Assembly: GCA_963823675.1 (NCBI GenBank)
Contig: CAWGMT010000025.1
Coordinates: forward strand, 124,001-188,000
Reading direction: 5' to 3'
Origin: CAWGMT01 sp963823675
Lineage (GTDB): Bacteria; Planctomycetota; Planctomycetia; Isosphaerales; Isosphaeraceae
Length of the DNA stretch: 64,000 nucleotides
Within the stretch, counting starts at the first letter, position 1. The number at the start of each line of letters is the position of its first letter. A program made the translations under genes and the position numbers. The notes below the pieces were generated by a model. That model did no database searches. It worked only from the letters and a program-made list of their open reading frames with translations, and had not been told where the DNA came from. Shown piece after piece: positions 9,169 to 18,895 of this stretch.

Positions 9169-9824
9169 GGATTCAACTCCCCGCGCATCGACTCAGGGAC
9201 ATCCGAAAGGCTCGCGTTTTGACCGCGCATCAAGGCCCGCATGTATGCCACGATCGCCCAGCGGTCGCTGACTTTGATCTGCGGAGCGTACGGCATCATC
9301 CGCCCCTTGCCGCTGGTGATGATGCTATAGAACTCGCCGTCGGACATGAGCGCATGCAGCTCGTCGGTGATGCTCGCAACACCAACCATGCCGTATTTGG
9401 TCATGATCCCGTTGCCCGAGCCGGTTGCTCCGTGGCAAAGCGCGCAATGGATGTTGTAGCGATCCTGGCCGCGCCTGAGCAGATTCAAGTCGATCTTCAA
9501 GGGGTTCTGGACCACCCAGGCGTTGCCCTGCTTGCCTCGATAATAGTTATCGTCGCTCTGAAGGAAGTCGGGGTTTTGGCGGAGCAGGCCGGCATCGCAC
9601 TCGTAATCGGCCCCGCCGAACGGCACCGTTCCCGCCGGCGGCGTGCGCATGGCCCGCCTGTCCGCAAAGAACGGGCTCGACGACTGAGCGTCGTAACGAG
9701 GCTGGATGTCCATGTCGGAGATGAAGATGAGCGGGGGACGCTCACCCGGCGTTCCGCGCACGCCCAACAGCTGCACCACCGCTGCGGTCACCAGCCCAAG
9801 ACCCACCAAAACCCAACGCATCAT
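9165..9824 (-). CDS. actE: Alternative Complex III monohaem cytochrome c subunit ActE
   Basis: About 219 residues from the tandem ATGs at 9824/9821 (MMRWVLVGLGLVTAAVVQLL, a signal anchor). The longer open frame upstream of 9824 has no family-like sequence. One haem-binding motif (CALCHG, in YNIHCALCHGATGSGNG) with a distal Met region (GKGRMMPYAPQI). The N-terminal MDIQPRYDAQ and VPFGGADYECD blocks are typical of ActE, which docks to the membrane arm and passes electrons on the periplasmic side. It overlaps actF by four bases and lies 88 bases after the actC-actD gene. Confidence 0.92.
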   Translation of the reverse strand: MMRWVLVGLGLVTAAVVQLLGVRGTPGERPPLIFISDMDIQPRYDAQSSSPFFADRRAMRTPPAGTVPFGGADYECDAGLLRQNPDFLQSDDNYYRGKQGNAWVVQNPLKIDLNLLRRGQDRYNIHCALCHGATGSGNGIMTKYGMVGVASITDELHALMSDGEFYSIITSGKGRMMPYAPQIKVSDRWAIVAYMRALMRGQNASLSDVPESMRGELNP

Positions 9825-9912
9825 CAGCACCCGAAATTCTGGGGAAGCCCGGTCAGGGCCCCTATCAGGACCTTCCGCCGCCACTCGATCCGCACAACCG
9901 TCTGGAACTTCC

Positions 9913-11877
9913 TCAACGATCCAGTAACTCGATCCTTCTACCCCCCGCCGCCGCGAGTTGTGCGCCCGTCTCAGGCCAGCCAAACTGCGGGTCGTCGGCC
10001 TCGACCGTCAGAATAAAGCCGTCGCCGCTGGCGCGTGGGAACGAGCTGCCACGGAACACCGGATGGTACAATCGAGGCAACCCGTTCAAGATCAGCATAC
10101 CAGCCACCGCCCCAAACGCCGCGTACAGAATGGTCGTCTCGAATGTAATCGGCAGAAACGCCTCGGTGCTATTCAGCGGCTTGCCACCCGTAATGAGCGG
10201 ATAGGCGACGGCGCTTTGATACCATTGCAGCGTCTGGGCAAACGCCAGCCCAAACACACCCCCGGCCAACGTAAACAAAGGCACGAGCGAGCGGCCCTGC
10301 CCTATCGCTTTCTCCATGCCGTGGATGGGAAATGGCGAATGCGTGTCGAAGCGGCGATAACCGTGCTCATACAGCCTTTGAGCCGCCTCCAGCAGCTCTG
10401 CCGGCCCCTTGAAGCTCGCTTGAGCTCCGTACGTCCATTCGTCGGCATCACCCTCGAACGACATGAGCTCGTCCGCGGCGGTATCCCTGGGCGGTTCCTC
10501 ATGGGATTCCGACGGATGATGAGGCCGCGCCGCGGGCAGGCACGCCTTCACTTCGCTGACCGCCACCATGGGCACGAAACGAATGAAGAGCAAAAACGGC
10601 GTCGTGAATAGGCCAAACCCGCCCACGAGCAGCAGGATATCGACCCACGTCGGATAGAACATCATCCAGCTCGACGGCAGATAATCACGGTGCAGGCTTG
10701 TGACCACGATGACAAACCGCTCGAGCCACATCCCGACATTGACGCAAACCGCGATCAAGACCATCGCCCACGGCGTTCGGCGGAACCAGCGAAGCCAGAA
10801 GAGCTGAGGCCAGAGCACGTTGCACGTGATCATCGTCCAGTAACACCAGGCGTATGCGCCCGTGACGCGGTTAAGGTGCACGTACTGTTCGTAGCGGTTC
10901 CCCCCGTACCACGCGTTGCCCAGCTCGACCAGATAACTATAACCAACCAGCAGGCTTGTCGCTAGAATAAGTTTGCACATGTTTTCTAGATGGCGGGCCG
11001 TGATCAGGTCTTGCAAGCCGCACAATGCCCGGATCGGCACGATCAAGGTGATCACCATCGCCAGTCCGGAGAAGATCGCCCCGTTGACGAAGTAGGGCGG
11101 GAAGATCGTGGTGTGCCAGCCAGGGATGACCGAGGTGGCGAAGTCGAAGCTGACGATCGTGTGCACGCTGACGACTAGCGGCGTCGCCAGTCCCGCCAGC
11201 ATCAGGTAGGCCGTCTCGTAATTGAGCCAGTGCCGCGCCGAGCCCCGCCAACCGAGGGCCAGCAGTCCGTAGATCCGCTGCCGCCACCAGCCCTGGGCCC
11301 GGTCGCGCAAGGTCGCTAAGTCGGGGATGAGGCCGTAATACCAAAAAAGCGTGGAGACCGTCGCATAGGTCGCGACTGCCGCGAAATCCCACGACAGCGG
11401 GCTCCGAAAGTTGGGATAGATGGCATTGGCGCTCGGAGCCGGGATCAAGTACCACACCACCCAGACTCGTCCGAGGTGTATCGTCACGAAAAGCCCCGCG
11501 CAGGCGACGGCGAATAGCGTCATGGCCTCGGCAAACCGATTGAGACTTGACCGCCAGTTCTGCCGGAATAGAAACAAGATCGCCGAGATCAGGGTGCCCG
11601 CGTGGCCGATGCCGACCCAGAAGACGAAGTTCGTGATGTCGAACGCCCAGCCGATGGTCTGGTTCATGCCCCAGACGCCGATCCCGGTGGAGATGACATA
11701 GATCGTCATCAACCCACCCAGCACGAACATCGGACCGCTGACCGCCATGGCGAGCCACCACCAGCGCGGCGTGGGCCCCTCGACGAGCCCGCAGACCAGA
11801 CTGGTCAGAGATGCGAAGTCGTGGTTCCCCTCGACTAGCGGAGCGTTCGCCGTTGATCTAGCGTCGGCAGTGCTCAT
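9913..11877 (-). CDS. actC: Fused Alternative Complex III subunits ActC (NrfD-like) and ActD (DUF3341)
   Basis: 654 residues starting at the ATG that overlaps the actB stop (ATGA, 11874-11877). The N-terminal ~470 residues are ActC, an NrfD/PsrC-type quinol-binding protein with about ten helices (GMNQTIGWAFDITNFVFWVG, HAGTLISAILFLFR, NRYEQYVHLNRVTGAYAWCY). After a short polar linker (about 470-505, AARPHHPSESHEEPPRDT) comes an ActD-like DUF3341 domain: YGAQASFKGPAELLEAAQ, YRRFDTHSPFPIHGMEKAIG, two helices, and the C-terminal DPQFGWPETG. In most ACIII operons these are separate genes. No stop codon or internal ribosome site is evident between them, and the MSFEGDADEW methionine (about residue 505) looks like the former actD start. 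A genuine fusion is the simplest reading; an indel that removed a stop is possible. Confidence 0.85.
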   Translation of the reverse strand: MSTADARSTANAPLVEGNHDFASLTSLVCGLVEGPTPRWWWLAMAVSGPMFVLGGLMTIYVISTGIGVWGMNQTIGWAFDITNFVFWVGIGHAGTLISAILFLFRQNWRSSLNRFAEAMTLFAVACAGLFVTIHLGRVWVVWYLIPAPSANAIYPNFRSPLSWDFAAVATYATVSTLFWYYGLIPDLATLRDRAQGWWRQRIYGLLALGWRGSARHWLNYETAYLMLAGLATPLVVSVHTIVSFDFATSVIPGWHTTIFPPYFVNGAIFSGLAMVITLIVPIRALCGLQDLITARHLENMCKLILATSLLVGYSYLVELGNAWYGGNRYEQYVHLNRVTGAYAWCYWTMITCNVLWPQLFWLRWFRRTPWAMVLIAVCVNVGMWLERFVIVVTSLHRDYLPSSWMMFYPTWVDILLLVGGFGLFTTPFLLFIRFVPMVAVSEVKACLPAARPHHPSESHEEPPRDTAADELMSFEGDADEWTYGAQASFKGPAELLEAAQRLYEHGYRRFDTHSPFPIHGMEKAIGQGRSLVPLFTLAGGVFGLAFAQTLQWYQSAVAYPLITGGKPLNSTEAFLPITFETTILYAAFGAVAGMLILNGLPRLYHPVFRGSSFPRASGDGFILTVEADDPQFGWPETGAQLAAAGGRRIELLDR

Positions 11878-14800
11878 GCGTGCGCCTCCGTCGAACCCGG
11901 CATCTTCGGGTTCGGGTTGCGCACCCGTGCCAGATAGGTCGTCCGCGGCCCGGTGTTCAATTCGCCGAGCAGGGAATAGTTCCGGCCCTCCGCTCTGAGC
12001 TTCGAGACCCGGCTTTCCGGGTCGCGCAGATCGCCAAAGACGATCGCCCGAGCAGCGCAGGCTTGAGCGCACGCGGGTACGATCGTCCCGTCCGGGACCA
12101 GCGTCAGCCCCGTCGCACCAGCGGCAACCTGGGCACCGATCTTGCCGCGTTCGATCCGCTGAACGCAGTACGTACATTTCTCCATCACCCCGCGGATGCG
12201 GACGGTGACATCGGGGTTTTTCTGCATCTTGAGCGTCTCGGCCATCCCCTTCTCGGCCAGGGGGCCGAGCCGAAGCTGGTCGAGCGGCCGCTCGTTGTAG
12301 TCGTAGTAGTTGAACCGCCGCACCTTGTAGGGGCAGTTATTCAAGCAATATCGCGTGCCGATGCATCTGTTGTAGACCTGAACGTTGAGACCGTCGTCGG
12401 AGTGGACCGTCGCATTCACCGGGCAGACCACCTCGCAAGGTGCTTTCTCGCAGTGGACGCAGGCGACGGGTTGATGAACCAATTCGGGATCGCTTTCGCT
12501 TCCGGCAAAGTAGCGGTCGAGCCGGATCCAATGCATCTCGCGACCGCGTCTGATCTCATCTTTACCGACAATCGGGATGTTGTTTTCACTCTGGCAGGCG
12601 ACGACGCAGGCACTGCAGCCGATGCACGTATTCAGGTCGATCACCATGCCCCACTGTTGCTGGCCGGCAAGGACCGGGTGCACGACGAGCTCTCCTGGCT
12701 CGGGTTCCTGGCCGCTCTCAGCATGTCCCGCGAGCAAGTCGGACAGAGTCAGTTCCCGCACGAGGTCGCGGCCTTCAAGCCGGAAGTGGTCCTGTGTGTC
12801 GGCAAGCGGGTACGTTCGGCCGGTACGGGTTACCTTCAGGCCGAGAGCGATGTCAGGCACCGCGCTGGTCCGAAGGCGATAGGCATTGAAGCCGACACCG
12901 CGACCCACGCGGCCGGTGACTTCCCGGCCGTAGCCGAGCGCGATCGAAACCGAGAAATCGGCCTGCCCGGGGATGACCATTGCTGCGATCTCGAGGCTGC
13001 GGCCGTCGAGTTCCAGCCGTACCAGGTCGCCGGAGGACAACCCAAATGTGCGGGCTGTCGCGGGGCTGAAGATCGCCGCGTTGTCCCACGTCAGCTTCGA
13101 GATGGGATCGGGAACTTCCTGCAACCAGCCATTATTGGCGAACCGGCCGTCGTCGACCTTGGCGTCGCGGTCAAAGACCAGCTCGAGATTGTCGGCTGAT
13201 AGCCGGCCTCGTCCGGGCTGGGCGGCTGCAACCGCGGTCGCCACCGATTTCCATTGCAAGTGGGGCTCTTGCACCGGATAGGCCGAACCCTCCAGGAGGC
13301 CGTCATGCAGGAATCTCCGCCAGCGAGCTTCAAAGTCAGACGCGGATGCGCTGACGACCTTCCGGAACGCGCGGCGCACGATTTCGTAGTGAACCGTCGT
13401 CTCGAACCCGGATAACTGAGCGACCACCGAGAGCGCCGAGCGGCCGCCATCGAGGGGCTCGATCAGCGGCTGGATCGGCACGACCGTCCCGTCGCTGGTA
13501 CGCGCGTCGCCCCACGACTCGAGGTAATGAGCAGCCGGCAAGTGCCAGCTTGCCCATAGCGAAGTCTCGTCGGCGTGCAAACCGAGGCGGATGATGGTCT
13601 TGACCCGTTTCGCCAGCTCGGTGAACCGGATGTCGGAGGGGGCATTATAGGCCGGGTTGCCGCCCAGAATGACCAGTGTGTCAACCTGACCCTTGCCGAT
13701 CGCCGCGGCGAGCTCTTCGATCGAACCAGCATCCAGGCGGGGCGGGCCACTCCGGAGGTCGACGGTCTTGCCGAGATTTCCGAGCGCCGCATTCATGGCA
13801 TGGGCCAGAGCGTGGACGATGGGCGGCTGGCGCCGGCCCGCGACGATGATCGATTTGCCCGCGTGCGCTTTGAGGTCAACGGCGACTTCGTCGATCCATG
13901 GGCCAGTGGGCGCCGTGCTGCCCGAAGCATCGCGATTGGTGGTGCTGCTCGAGCCTCGCCCTTCGTTCCAGGCACCGTCACGCCCGAGTGGCGACGCCTC
14001 CAGGGCTGATTGCAGCGCGCGATCTGCGCTCGAACCAAAGAGCACGACGCGCGCCAGCGCGACGGCGTAATCGCGGACCTGGCTCGCACCGAGGCGAAGC
14101 CTGTGGTCGGCCATCCCGCCGGTCAGCGAGAAACGACTCTCGACCACGTAGAGGCGGTTCATCACGGCCTCTGGCGCCAGCTTCCGCCTGGACTCGGCAA
14201 ACCCCAGGAGATGACAACCTCCATCCTCTTCCACCCCCAGGAAATCGCAGTCAAGCGACACGATAACCTGGGCTCGCTCGAACCGAGGCTGCAATACGAC
14301 CGGCGCCCCGAGCGCCATGACGGCCCCCGAGCGAACATTTTCCGTGCCGATCGGTTCGTATGTGTGCCATCGCGCCAGCGGCATGACGGTCCGCAAGTGC
14401 TCGCGCAAGAGGTCAAGGGAGGGCGACGCAACGTCCTCGCTCAGCAAGTAAAGGCCTTTTCCCTTCTGGCTGCGGAGCGCACTGAAATGCTCAGCCGCGA
14501 ACGTGTCGTAGGCGTCCCAGGTTGTAGACGCACCTTCGCGACGCACCGCAATCAAGCGATCGGGGTCGTAGAGGTCGAGCACCGACGCCTGCGCCTGAAG
14601 CGTCGTGGCACCACCGCTGGCGGGGTGTTTCGGGTTGCCTTCGACCTTGGTAGGGCGCCCCTCATGGCTCTCGACGAGGACTGAGGAGGCTGACCCGGCC
14701 CGGGGCATGGCCGTGGCGTAGTAGTTAGGCAGCCCCGGGACGAGGCCCTCGGGAGTCTTGGTGTAGGGCAGGGCGTTCGTCACCGGCCGGCGGCAGCCGC

Positions 14801-15014
14801 TATACCCCGCCAGGGCGATCGAAGCCGCCATGAGCTGCAGAAACCGCCTGCGGTCGACTCCGCCCTCGAGCAGCTCGCGCATCGAACGGGGAAACCGTTC
14901 CGATACCCACTCGCGGAATGCGGGCGTATCGCTCAGCTCGTCAAGGCTTTTCCAGTAAACCTTGCCCGTGGAACGAGCCCCAGGATCGGGGACCTCATGC
15001 TTGGGCTCATTCAT
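11874..15014 (-). CDS. actB: Alternative Complex III ActB (molybdopterin-like plus Fe-S domain)
   Basis: About 1,046 residues. I choose the ATG at 15014 because it overlaps the actA stop as ATGA, like the next junction; an ATG at 15023 is also possible. A twin-arginine motif (DRRRFLQLMAAS, residues 54-65) indicates Tat export. The large N-terminal part resembles complex iron-sulfur molybdoenzymes (TKVEGNPKHPASGGATTL, LVILGGNPAYNAPSD), but ActB is known to lack the molybdenum cofactor. The C-terminal quarter has ferredoxin-like cysteine groups (CIGCSACVVACQSE, CVHCEKAPCEVVCP, CIGTRYCLNNCP, CTYCVQR with CAQACAA). This matches the fused B1-B2 form that relays electrons between the quinol-oxidising arm and the cytochromes. 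Confidence 0.93.
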   Translation of the reverse strand: MNEPKHEVPDPGARSTGKVYWKSLDELSDTPAFREWVSERFPRSMRELLEGGVDRRRFLQLMAASIALAGYSGCRRPVTNALPYTKTPEGLVPGLPNYYATAMPRAGSASSVLVESHEGRPTKVEGNPKHPASGGATTLQAQASVLDLYDPDRLIAVRREGASTTWDAYDTFAAEHFSALRSQKGKGLYLLSEDVASPSLDLLREHLRTVMPLARWHTYEPIGTENVRSGAVMALGAPVVLQPRFERAQVIVSLDCDFLGVEEDGGCHLLGFAESRRKLAPEAVMNRLYVVESRFSLTGGMADHRLRLGASQVRDYAVALARVVLFGSSADRALQSALEASPLGRDGAWNEGRGSSSTTNRDASGSTAPTGPWIDEVAVDLKAHAGKSIIVAGRRQPPIVHALAHAMNAALGNLGKTVDLRSGPPRLDAGSIEELAAAIGKGQVDTLVILGGNPAYNAPSDIRFTELAKRVKTIIRLGLHADETSLWASWHLPAAHYLESWGDARTSDGTVVPIQPLIEPLDGGRSALSVVAQLSGFETTVHYEIVRRAFRKVVSASASDFEARWRRFLHDGLLEGSAYPVQEPHLQWKSVATAVAAAQPGRGRLSADNLELVFDRDAKVDDGRFANNGWLQEVPDPISKLTWDNAAIFSPATARTFGLSSGDLVRLELDGRSLEIAAMVIPGQADFSVSIALGYGREVTGRVGRGVGFNAYRLRTSAVPDIALGLKVTRTGRTYPLADTQDHFRLEGRDLVRELTLSDLLAGHAESGQEPEPGELVVHPVLAGQQQWGMVIDLNTCIGCSACVVACQSENNIPIVGKDEIRRGREMHWIRLDRYFAGSESDPELVHQPVACVHCEKAPCEVVCPVNATVHSDDGLNVQVYNRCIGTRYCLNNCPYKVRRFNYYDYNERPLDQLRLGPLAEKGMAETLKMQKNPDVTVRIRGVMEKCTYCVQRIERGKIGAQVAAGATGLTLVPDGTIVPACAQACAARAIVFGDLRDPESRVSKLRAEGRNYSLLGELNTGPRTTYLARVRNPNPKMPGSTEAHA

Positions 15015-15664
15015 CGGTGACATCCTGAGCATTGCTCGGGGGCATGGATTCTGGCCTCCTTCTTGATCAACGAACCGAACTGGCGCTGCGCCAGCCCCAG
15101 GGGCGGCTGCCAGCCGAAGTTGGTCGCCTCCGATGGCGGTCGCAAGTATTCTTCGGGATGGCGGTGGCAATCCAGGCACCAGACCATGCTCAGCGGCTTT
15201 TCGTGCACCACCACGGGCATCTCGTTAACCTTACCGTGGCAACTCACACAACCGATCCCCCGCCGCACATGAACGGCGTGGTTGAAATACACGTGGTCGG
15301 GCATCCGATGAACCCGCACCCAGGGAATCGGGTCGCCACTGGTCCAGCTCACCCGGACGGGTTCCAGGAGCGGACTGTCCGCCTTGATAATCTGATGGCA
15401 ATTCATGCACGTTTGGGTTGATGGGATCTTGGCGACCGATGATTCCTCGGCACCCGTATGGCAATAAAGGCACGACATCCCCAATTGGCCGGCATGCTGC
15501 TCATGGGAATACCGAACCGGCTGGATCGGCGCGTAGCCGACCCGGGTGTATTCGGGCGGTCCGTAGTAATACAGGCCGGCCAACGCGAGGATCGCCGAGA
15601 GGACGGCGGCGGCCACCGCTCGAATGAGCCACCTGTCAGCGCGCTCGGTGAATATCAAGGGCAA
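15011..15664 (-). CDS. actA: Alternative Complex III pentahaem cytochrome c ActA
   Basis: 217 residues with one N-terminal membrane helix (AAAVLSAILALAGLYYYG) and exactly five CxxCH motifs: CLYCH, CMNCH, CVSCH, CLDCH, CSGCH. Conserved stretches (PVRYSHEQHAGQLGMSCLYC, HAVHVRRGIGCVSCHG) are typical of ActA, the multihaem entry subunit of ACIII. It is the first gene of the minus-strand operon, so the promoter should lie in 15665-16095. Confidence 0.95.
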   Translation of the reverse strand: MPLIFTERADRWLIRAVAAAVLSAILALAGLYYYGPPEYTRVGYAPIQPVRYSHEQHAGQLGMSCLYCHTGAEESSVAKIPSTQTCMNCHQIIKADSPLLEPVRVSWTSGDPIPWVRVHRMPDHVYFNHAVHVRRGIGCVSCHGKVNEMPVVVHEKPLSMVWCLDCHRHPEEYLRPPSEATNFGWQPPLGLAQRQFGSLIKKEARIHAPEQCSGCHR

Positions 15665-16095
15665 GGACAGCTCCTTGCTTCCCGAAGGGAACGAATGAAC
15701 ACGAATTCCAGACGGGGAATCTGTCGATCAGGGTAGGGCTACGGAGAGTTCGAGCAAACGAGAGGCGCGGCCTTCACGCCTGGCGGGGCGAGACGCTCTT
15801 CCACGGTGAGAGCCCCGCCGAAATCAGCGAGACTCGCCGCCGATGAATTTCTCAACTCAGTCTTTATCGGCAATCCCGCGCACTGCAATCAGCCAGCTTG
15901 CCGGGCGCGCGAAGCCGGGCGTCCCCCACAATCAGGCCCCACCATCAAAAAAAGATGCCTCAAGGTAACGAGGCGGTTCTTTCCGATAGGAGATATGGAC
16001 TCGAATTGACCGGGAGACCGTCCGGCCTGCCGTCATTGTGGCACAGCCCGATCGATCTCGGAGGAGAGTATCGATCGTACCGATCAGGAGGAGTC
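15665..16095. promoter_or_regulatory. Divergent promoter region between actA and a cytochrome c gene
   Basis: A 431-base spacer between two divergent electron-transport genes. No protein frame here is convincing. It must contain the operon promoter on the minus strand and the promoter of the 16096 gene on the plus strand, whose start is preceded by a strong ribosome site (caggaggagtcATGG). I could not fix -35/-10 boxes with confidence. Confidence 0.5.
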
Positions 16096-16756
16096 ATGGA
16101 TTCGCGTAAACGCAGGCGACAGAAGTTCCCGGTGAGAGGATGGTTGTGGGCAATTGCGTCCGTCGTGGCGCTGGTGTCGGGAACGGTGCCGGGCCGTACG
16201 GCCGCCGCGGGCTGCACCTGTGGGAAGACCTGGCCTCATCTGTTCTGTCGCGACCATTACACAGTGGGCCCCGGCGACATCATGGACGCCGACACAGGCG
16301 GCCTGTGGTACTGGATGCGAAGCCCGGAGCAAGAACGGCGAGTCGTGATGAGCCTCTTCAACCGGTATTGCATCCGCTGCCATGGCGTGGACGGACGAGG
16401 TGTCTGGGACATTCCCGACGTCCCCGATTTCACGCACTCAGTATGGCAGGCGACGCGCCCCGAGTCGTACCGCACCCGCGTTATCCTCGAGGGCCGTGGC
16501 GCCGTCATGCCATCGTTCCGCGGCACGCTCACGCTGGAAGAAGCCTGCCGCACTAGGCCGCTATCTGTACACATTCGCTCCGGAGACCCAGGTTTCGCGA
16601 CCCGACCTGAGTGAAGGCGACAGCAGCGCCAAACCGGCGGCCAGTTCGCCCGCGAGCGCTCCGCCCAGCCCGCCCGCGAGCGCTCCGCCCGGACCGCCGG
16701 CTGCGGCACCCACCTCGACCCCACCAACAAACACGCCGAGTCCGTTCAAACGCTAA
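16096..16756 (+). pseudogene. Monohaem cytochrome c, interrupted by a single-base frameshift
   Basis: The start at 16096 is set by GGAGGAG seven bases upstream and a signal peptide (GWLWAIASVVALVSGTVPG). The haem site is CIRCHGVDGRG, followed by PDFTHSVWQATRPES and EGRGAVMPSFRGTLT with the Met ligand. The family-like continuation (LGRYLYTFAPETQVSRPD and an Ala/Pro-rich tail ending at 16756) is in the +1 frame. The shift falls at about 16541-16550. Read in one frame, the protein would end at 16614 with a non-family tail. The gene resembles the haem domains of the 6373-7938 product and is divergent from the ACIII operon. Either a recent mutation or a sequencing indel. Confidence 0.75.
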
Positions 16757-16815
16757 CCTGACTGACGCCGCGCCGGCGTTCAACCTCGATCGCCAAGGCG
16801 GCTCGCCCGCATTCG

Positions 16816-16850
16816 AACGGGGATGGCCCATTCTCTGGGCTGTCCCCGTT
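16816..16850 (+). terminator. Strong hairpin, probable terminator
   Basis: A 15-bp stem (aacggggatggccca / tgggctgtccccgtt) with two G-U pairs and a five-base loop, 60 bases after the cytochrome c stop. The following gtcattt is only weakly T-rich, so it is a terminator-like hairpin rather than a textbook intrinsic terminator. Confidence 0.6.
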
Positions 16851-17179
16851 GTCATTTCTGTGTGGGCTGATCGAAGCCGATGTCGAAAATCCTGGACGTC
16901 TGAAAGATCGCGGGACTCTGTCGAAACAGCGTAGGTATGTTAAGTGAGAGAAGCCGCCGGCGCATCCTTTTTCGAGAAAAACCGAAAAAAGCCACGAAAT
17001 CGTCAAAGCTCCCCCAATGCGACCGGTTGCTTCGTGCCGATAAATCACGCGACAGACTTCAAATCTTTCGGGCGCGAGTCGGCCCAGCCCCGTCTTTCCT
17101 CGACTCATCCGCATTCCCATCATCTCAATGCGGATTCAATAAGATTTTCTCACGACGGACCTTGACGAGGTGATGCCTC
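16851..17179. other. Intergenic region upstream of the porin-like gene
   Basis: Lower-GC patches near 16960-17000 and 17125-17160 make this the likely promoter region of the 17180 gene. No gene is recognised. Confidence 0.4.
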
Positions 17180-18883
17180 ATGAGGCGGTTCCTGTACTGG
17201 GGAATCCTCGGTTTGCTGGCGTGCCCCTCGGTCGCGCTTTGCGACGATCCCGTAGAGTCGCAGCGTGATCCGGCGCAGGGGAAGGGAGCCGCGAGTGCGC
17301 CTCCGGCGAACCAGGGGGCTCAAGCCCAACCGCCAGGGACCGAGGAAGCGAAGTTGCTCTCGGCTCTCAAGGAGGCCCTCGAGAACAATTCGAGAGAGCT
17401 CAAGGCGCTCAAAGAGCAATACACCAAGGACATGGCGGAGCAGCGCACTACGGTCGAGGCGCAGCGGAAGCAGATCGAGCTCCTCCAGAATTCGGCCAGG
17501 GCGATGGAAGAGCGACTGAAGGTGCCAGCCGCGCCAAATGCCGCCGGCGCCCAGCCCGGAACTGGTCCCAACTCTCAGCAGCTCCTCTCCGAGCTTCAGC
17601 AGAAACAGATCAGGCTGCTCCAGGACCAAGTGCAGTTGCTCGCCGATCAGGCCGAGAACGAGGCCCCGGCCGTCGAGAGTCTCGAGACCAACACCGCCAC
17701 GCTGGAGTCACGCTCCAAGCAGGCGGCCCAGCGCGACAAGGAGCTGGCCGACGCCCACGACGCATTGCTCGACGCAGTCGACGCCCAGCAACGGACCACG
17801 CCCTCGCTGCCGGCCATGATCAAGGGCATGTTTGTGCCGACCGGGAGCAATGTCAGCCCTATCACCATTGTCAACACACTCGCGACCCGGTACGACCTCT
17901 TCACGCACCAGCGCGGCGCCGGGGTGTTTGAATTCCAGGAATTCACACCGTTCTTCCTGGTGCAGCTCAACAAACGCGTGCTCCTGTCCGGGGAACTCAC
18001 GTTCACACCCTCAGGAGTGTCTCTTGGTCAAGCCCAGGCCGATATATTCATCAACGATTGGCTCATGATGGACATCGGTTACTTCCTGGCCCCCATCGGG
18101 TTCTGGAACGAGCGGTTGGACCCGGAGTGGATCAACAAGCTGCCCGATGAACCCTTGGTGCTGCGACAGGTCATTCCCGACGGACTGGCCCTGACCGGCC
18201 TGCAGTTTCGCGGGGCCAAGTACCTGTTCGGATCTCCCGTGAAAATGGAGTACTCCGTCTATGCCACCAACAGCACGGGAGTGCCCGGAACGGGACAACC
18301 TGGTTGGGCAGACCTGGGCGCCCTGATCGGCACGACCGCGAACATTAACCAAGGCATGGCATACGGCGGACGACTTGGGTTCTGGCTCCCCACCCGCGGG
18401 ATCAACTTTGGCGTGTCGGAGTTCGTCAACGCCCCTTACTCGCACCCCTCTGGGGCGGTTACCAGCCTCTGGCAGCCCTATTTCAACTACCATTATGGAA
18501 ACTGGGATTTCCGTGCCGAGTACGGCCAGATGTACCAGCGGACCACGACGTTCCTCGGCAACAGCATCTCGCGGACTGGGGGCTATGCCCAACTCGCCTA
18601 TCGTAACTACCAATCGACCCACAAACACCTTCAAAAGCTCGAGTACGTCTTCCGGTACAGCGAAGCACGGTTCGCCGGGATCAATCAGGCGGGGGCCGCA
18701 GTCAACGTGAGCTCGTTCGGAACGCCCATGGACGCGCCGGTCGACCGCAACCAGTACACAATTGGAGTGAACTACTACCTTTTTCCCGTCACAATCTTTA
18801 AAATTGCTTATGAGATTAACCAAGAGCTCCATACAAATTTACATGACAATGTTCTATTCATGCAATTCGCCACCAATTTCTGA
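17180..18883 (+). CDS. Outer-membrane porin-like beta-barrel with N-terminal coiled coil
   Basis: 567 residues, with GAGGTG eight bases before the ATG. A signal peptide (YWGILGLLACPSVALC) is followed by a Pro/Ala linker and a long coiled coil (about 50-205; KLLSALKEALENNSRELKAL, QQLLSELQQKQIRLLQDQ). From about residue 210 comes a barrel of alternating hydrophobic strands ending in a terminal Phe (FMQFATNF), as in outer-membrane proteins. The barrel resembles phosphate-selective porin O/P-type proteins. The coiled coil may reach across the periplasm as in SLH/OprB-like porins, though no SLH motif is visible. The cargo is unknown. The next gene follows after 12 bases. Confidence 0.8.
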   Translation: MRRFLYWGILGLLACPSVALCDDPVESQRDPAQGKGAASAPPANQGAQAQPPGTEEAKLLSALKEALENNSRELKALKEQYTKDMAEQRTTVEAQRKQIELLQNSARAMEERLKVPAAPNAAGAQPGTGPNSQQLLSELQQKQIRLLQDQVQLLADQAENEAPAVESLETNTATLESRSKQAAQRDKELADAHDALLDAVDAQQRTTPSLPAMIKGMFVPTGSNVSPITIVNTLATRYDLFTHQRGAGVFEFQEFTPFFLVQLNKRVLLSGELTFTPSGVSLGQAQADIFINDWLMMDIGYFLAPIGFWNERLDPEWINKLPDEPLVLRQVIPDGLALTGLQFRGAKYLFGSPVKMEYSVYATNSTGVPGTGQPGWADLGALIGTTANINQGMAYGGRLGFWLPTRGINFGVSEFVNAPYSHPSGAVTSLWQPYFNYHYGNWDFRAEYGQMYQRTTTFLGNSISRTGGYAQLAYRNYQSTHKHLQKLEYVFRYSEARFAGINQAGAAVNVSSFGTPMDAPVDRNQYTIGVNYYLFPVTIFKIAYEINQELHTNLHDNVLFMQFATNF

Positions 18884-18895
18884 AACGCGAGCCTA

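Noticed and set aside
11880..13199. Plus-strand open frame of 439 codons
   Set aside because: Shadow of actB on the other strand.
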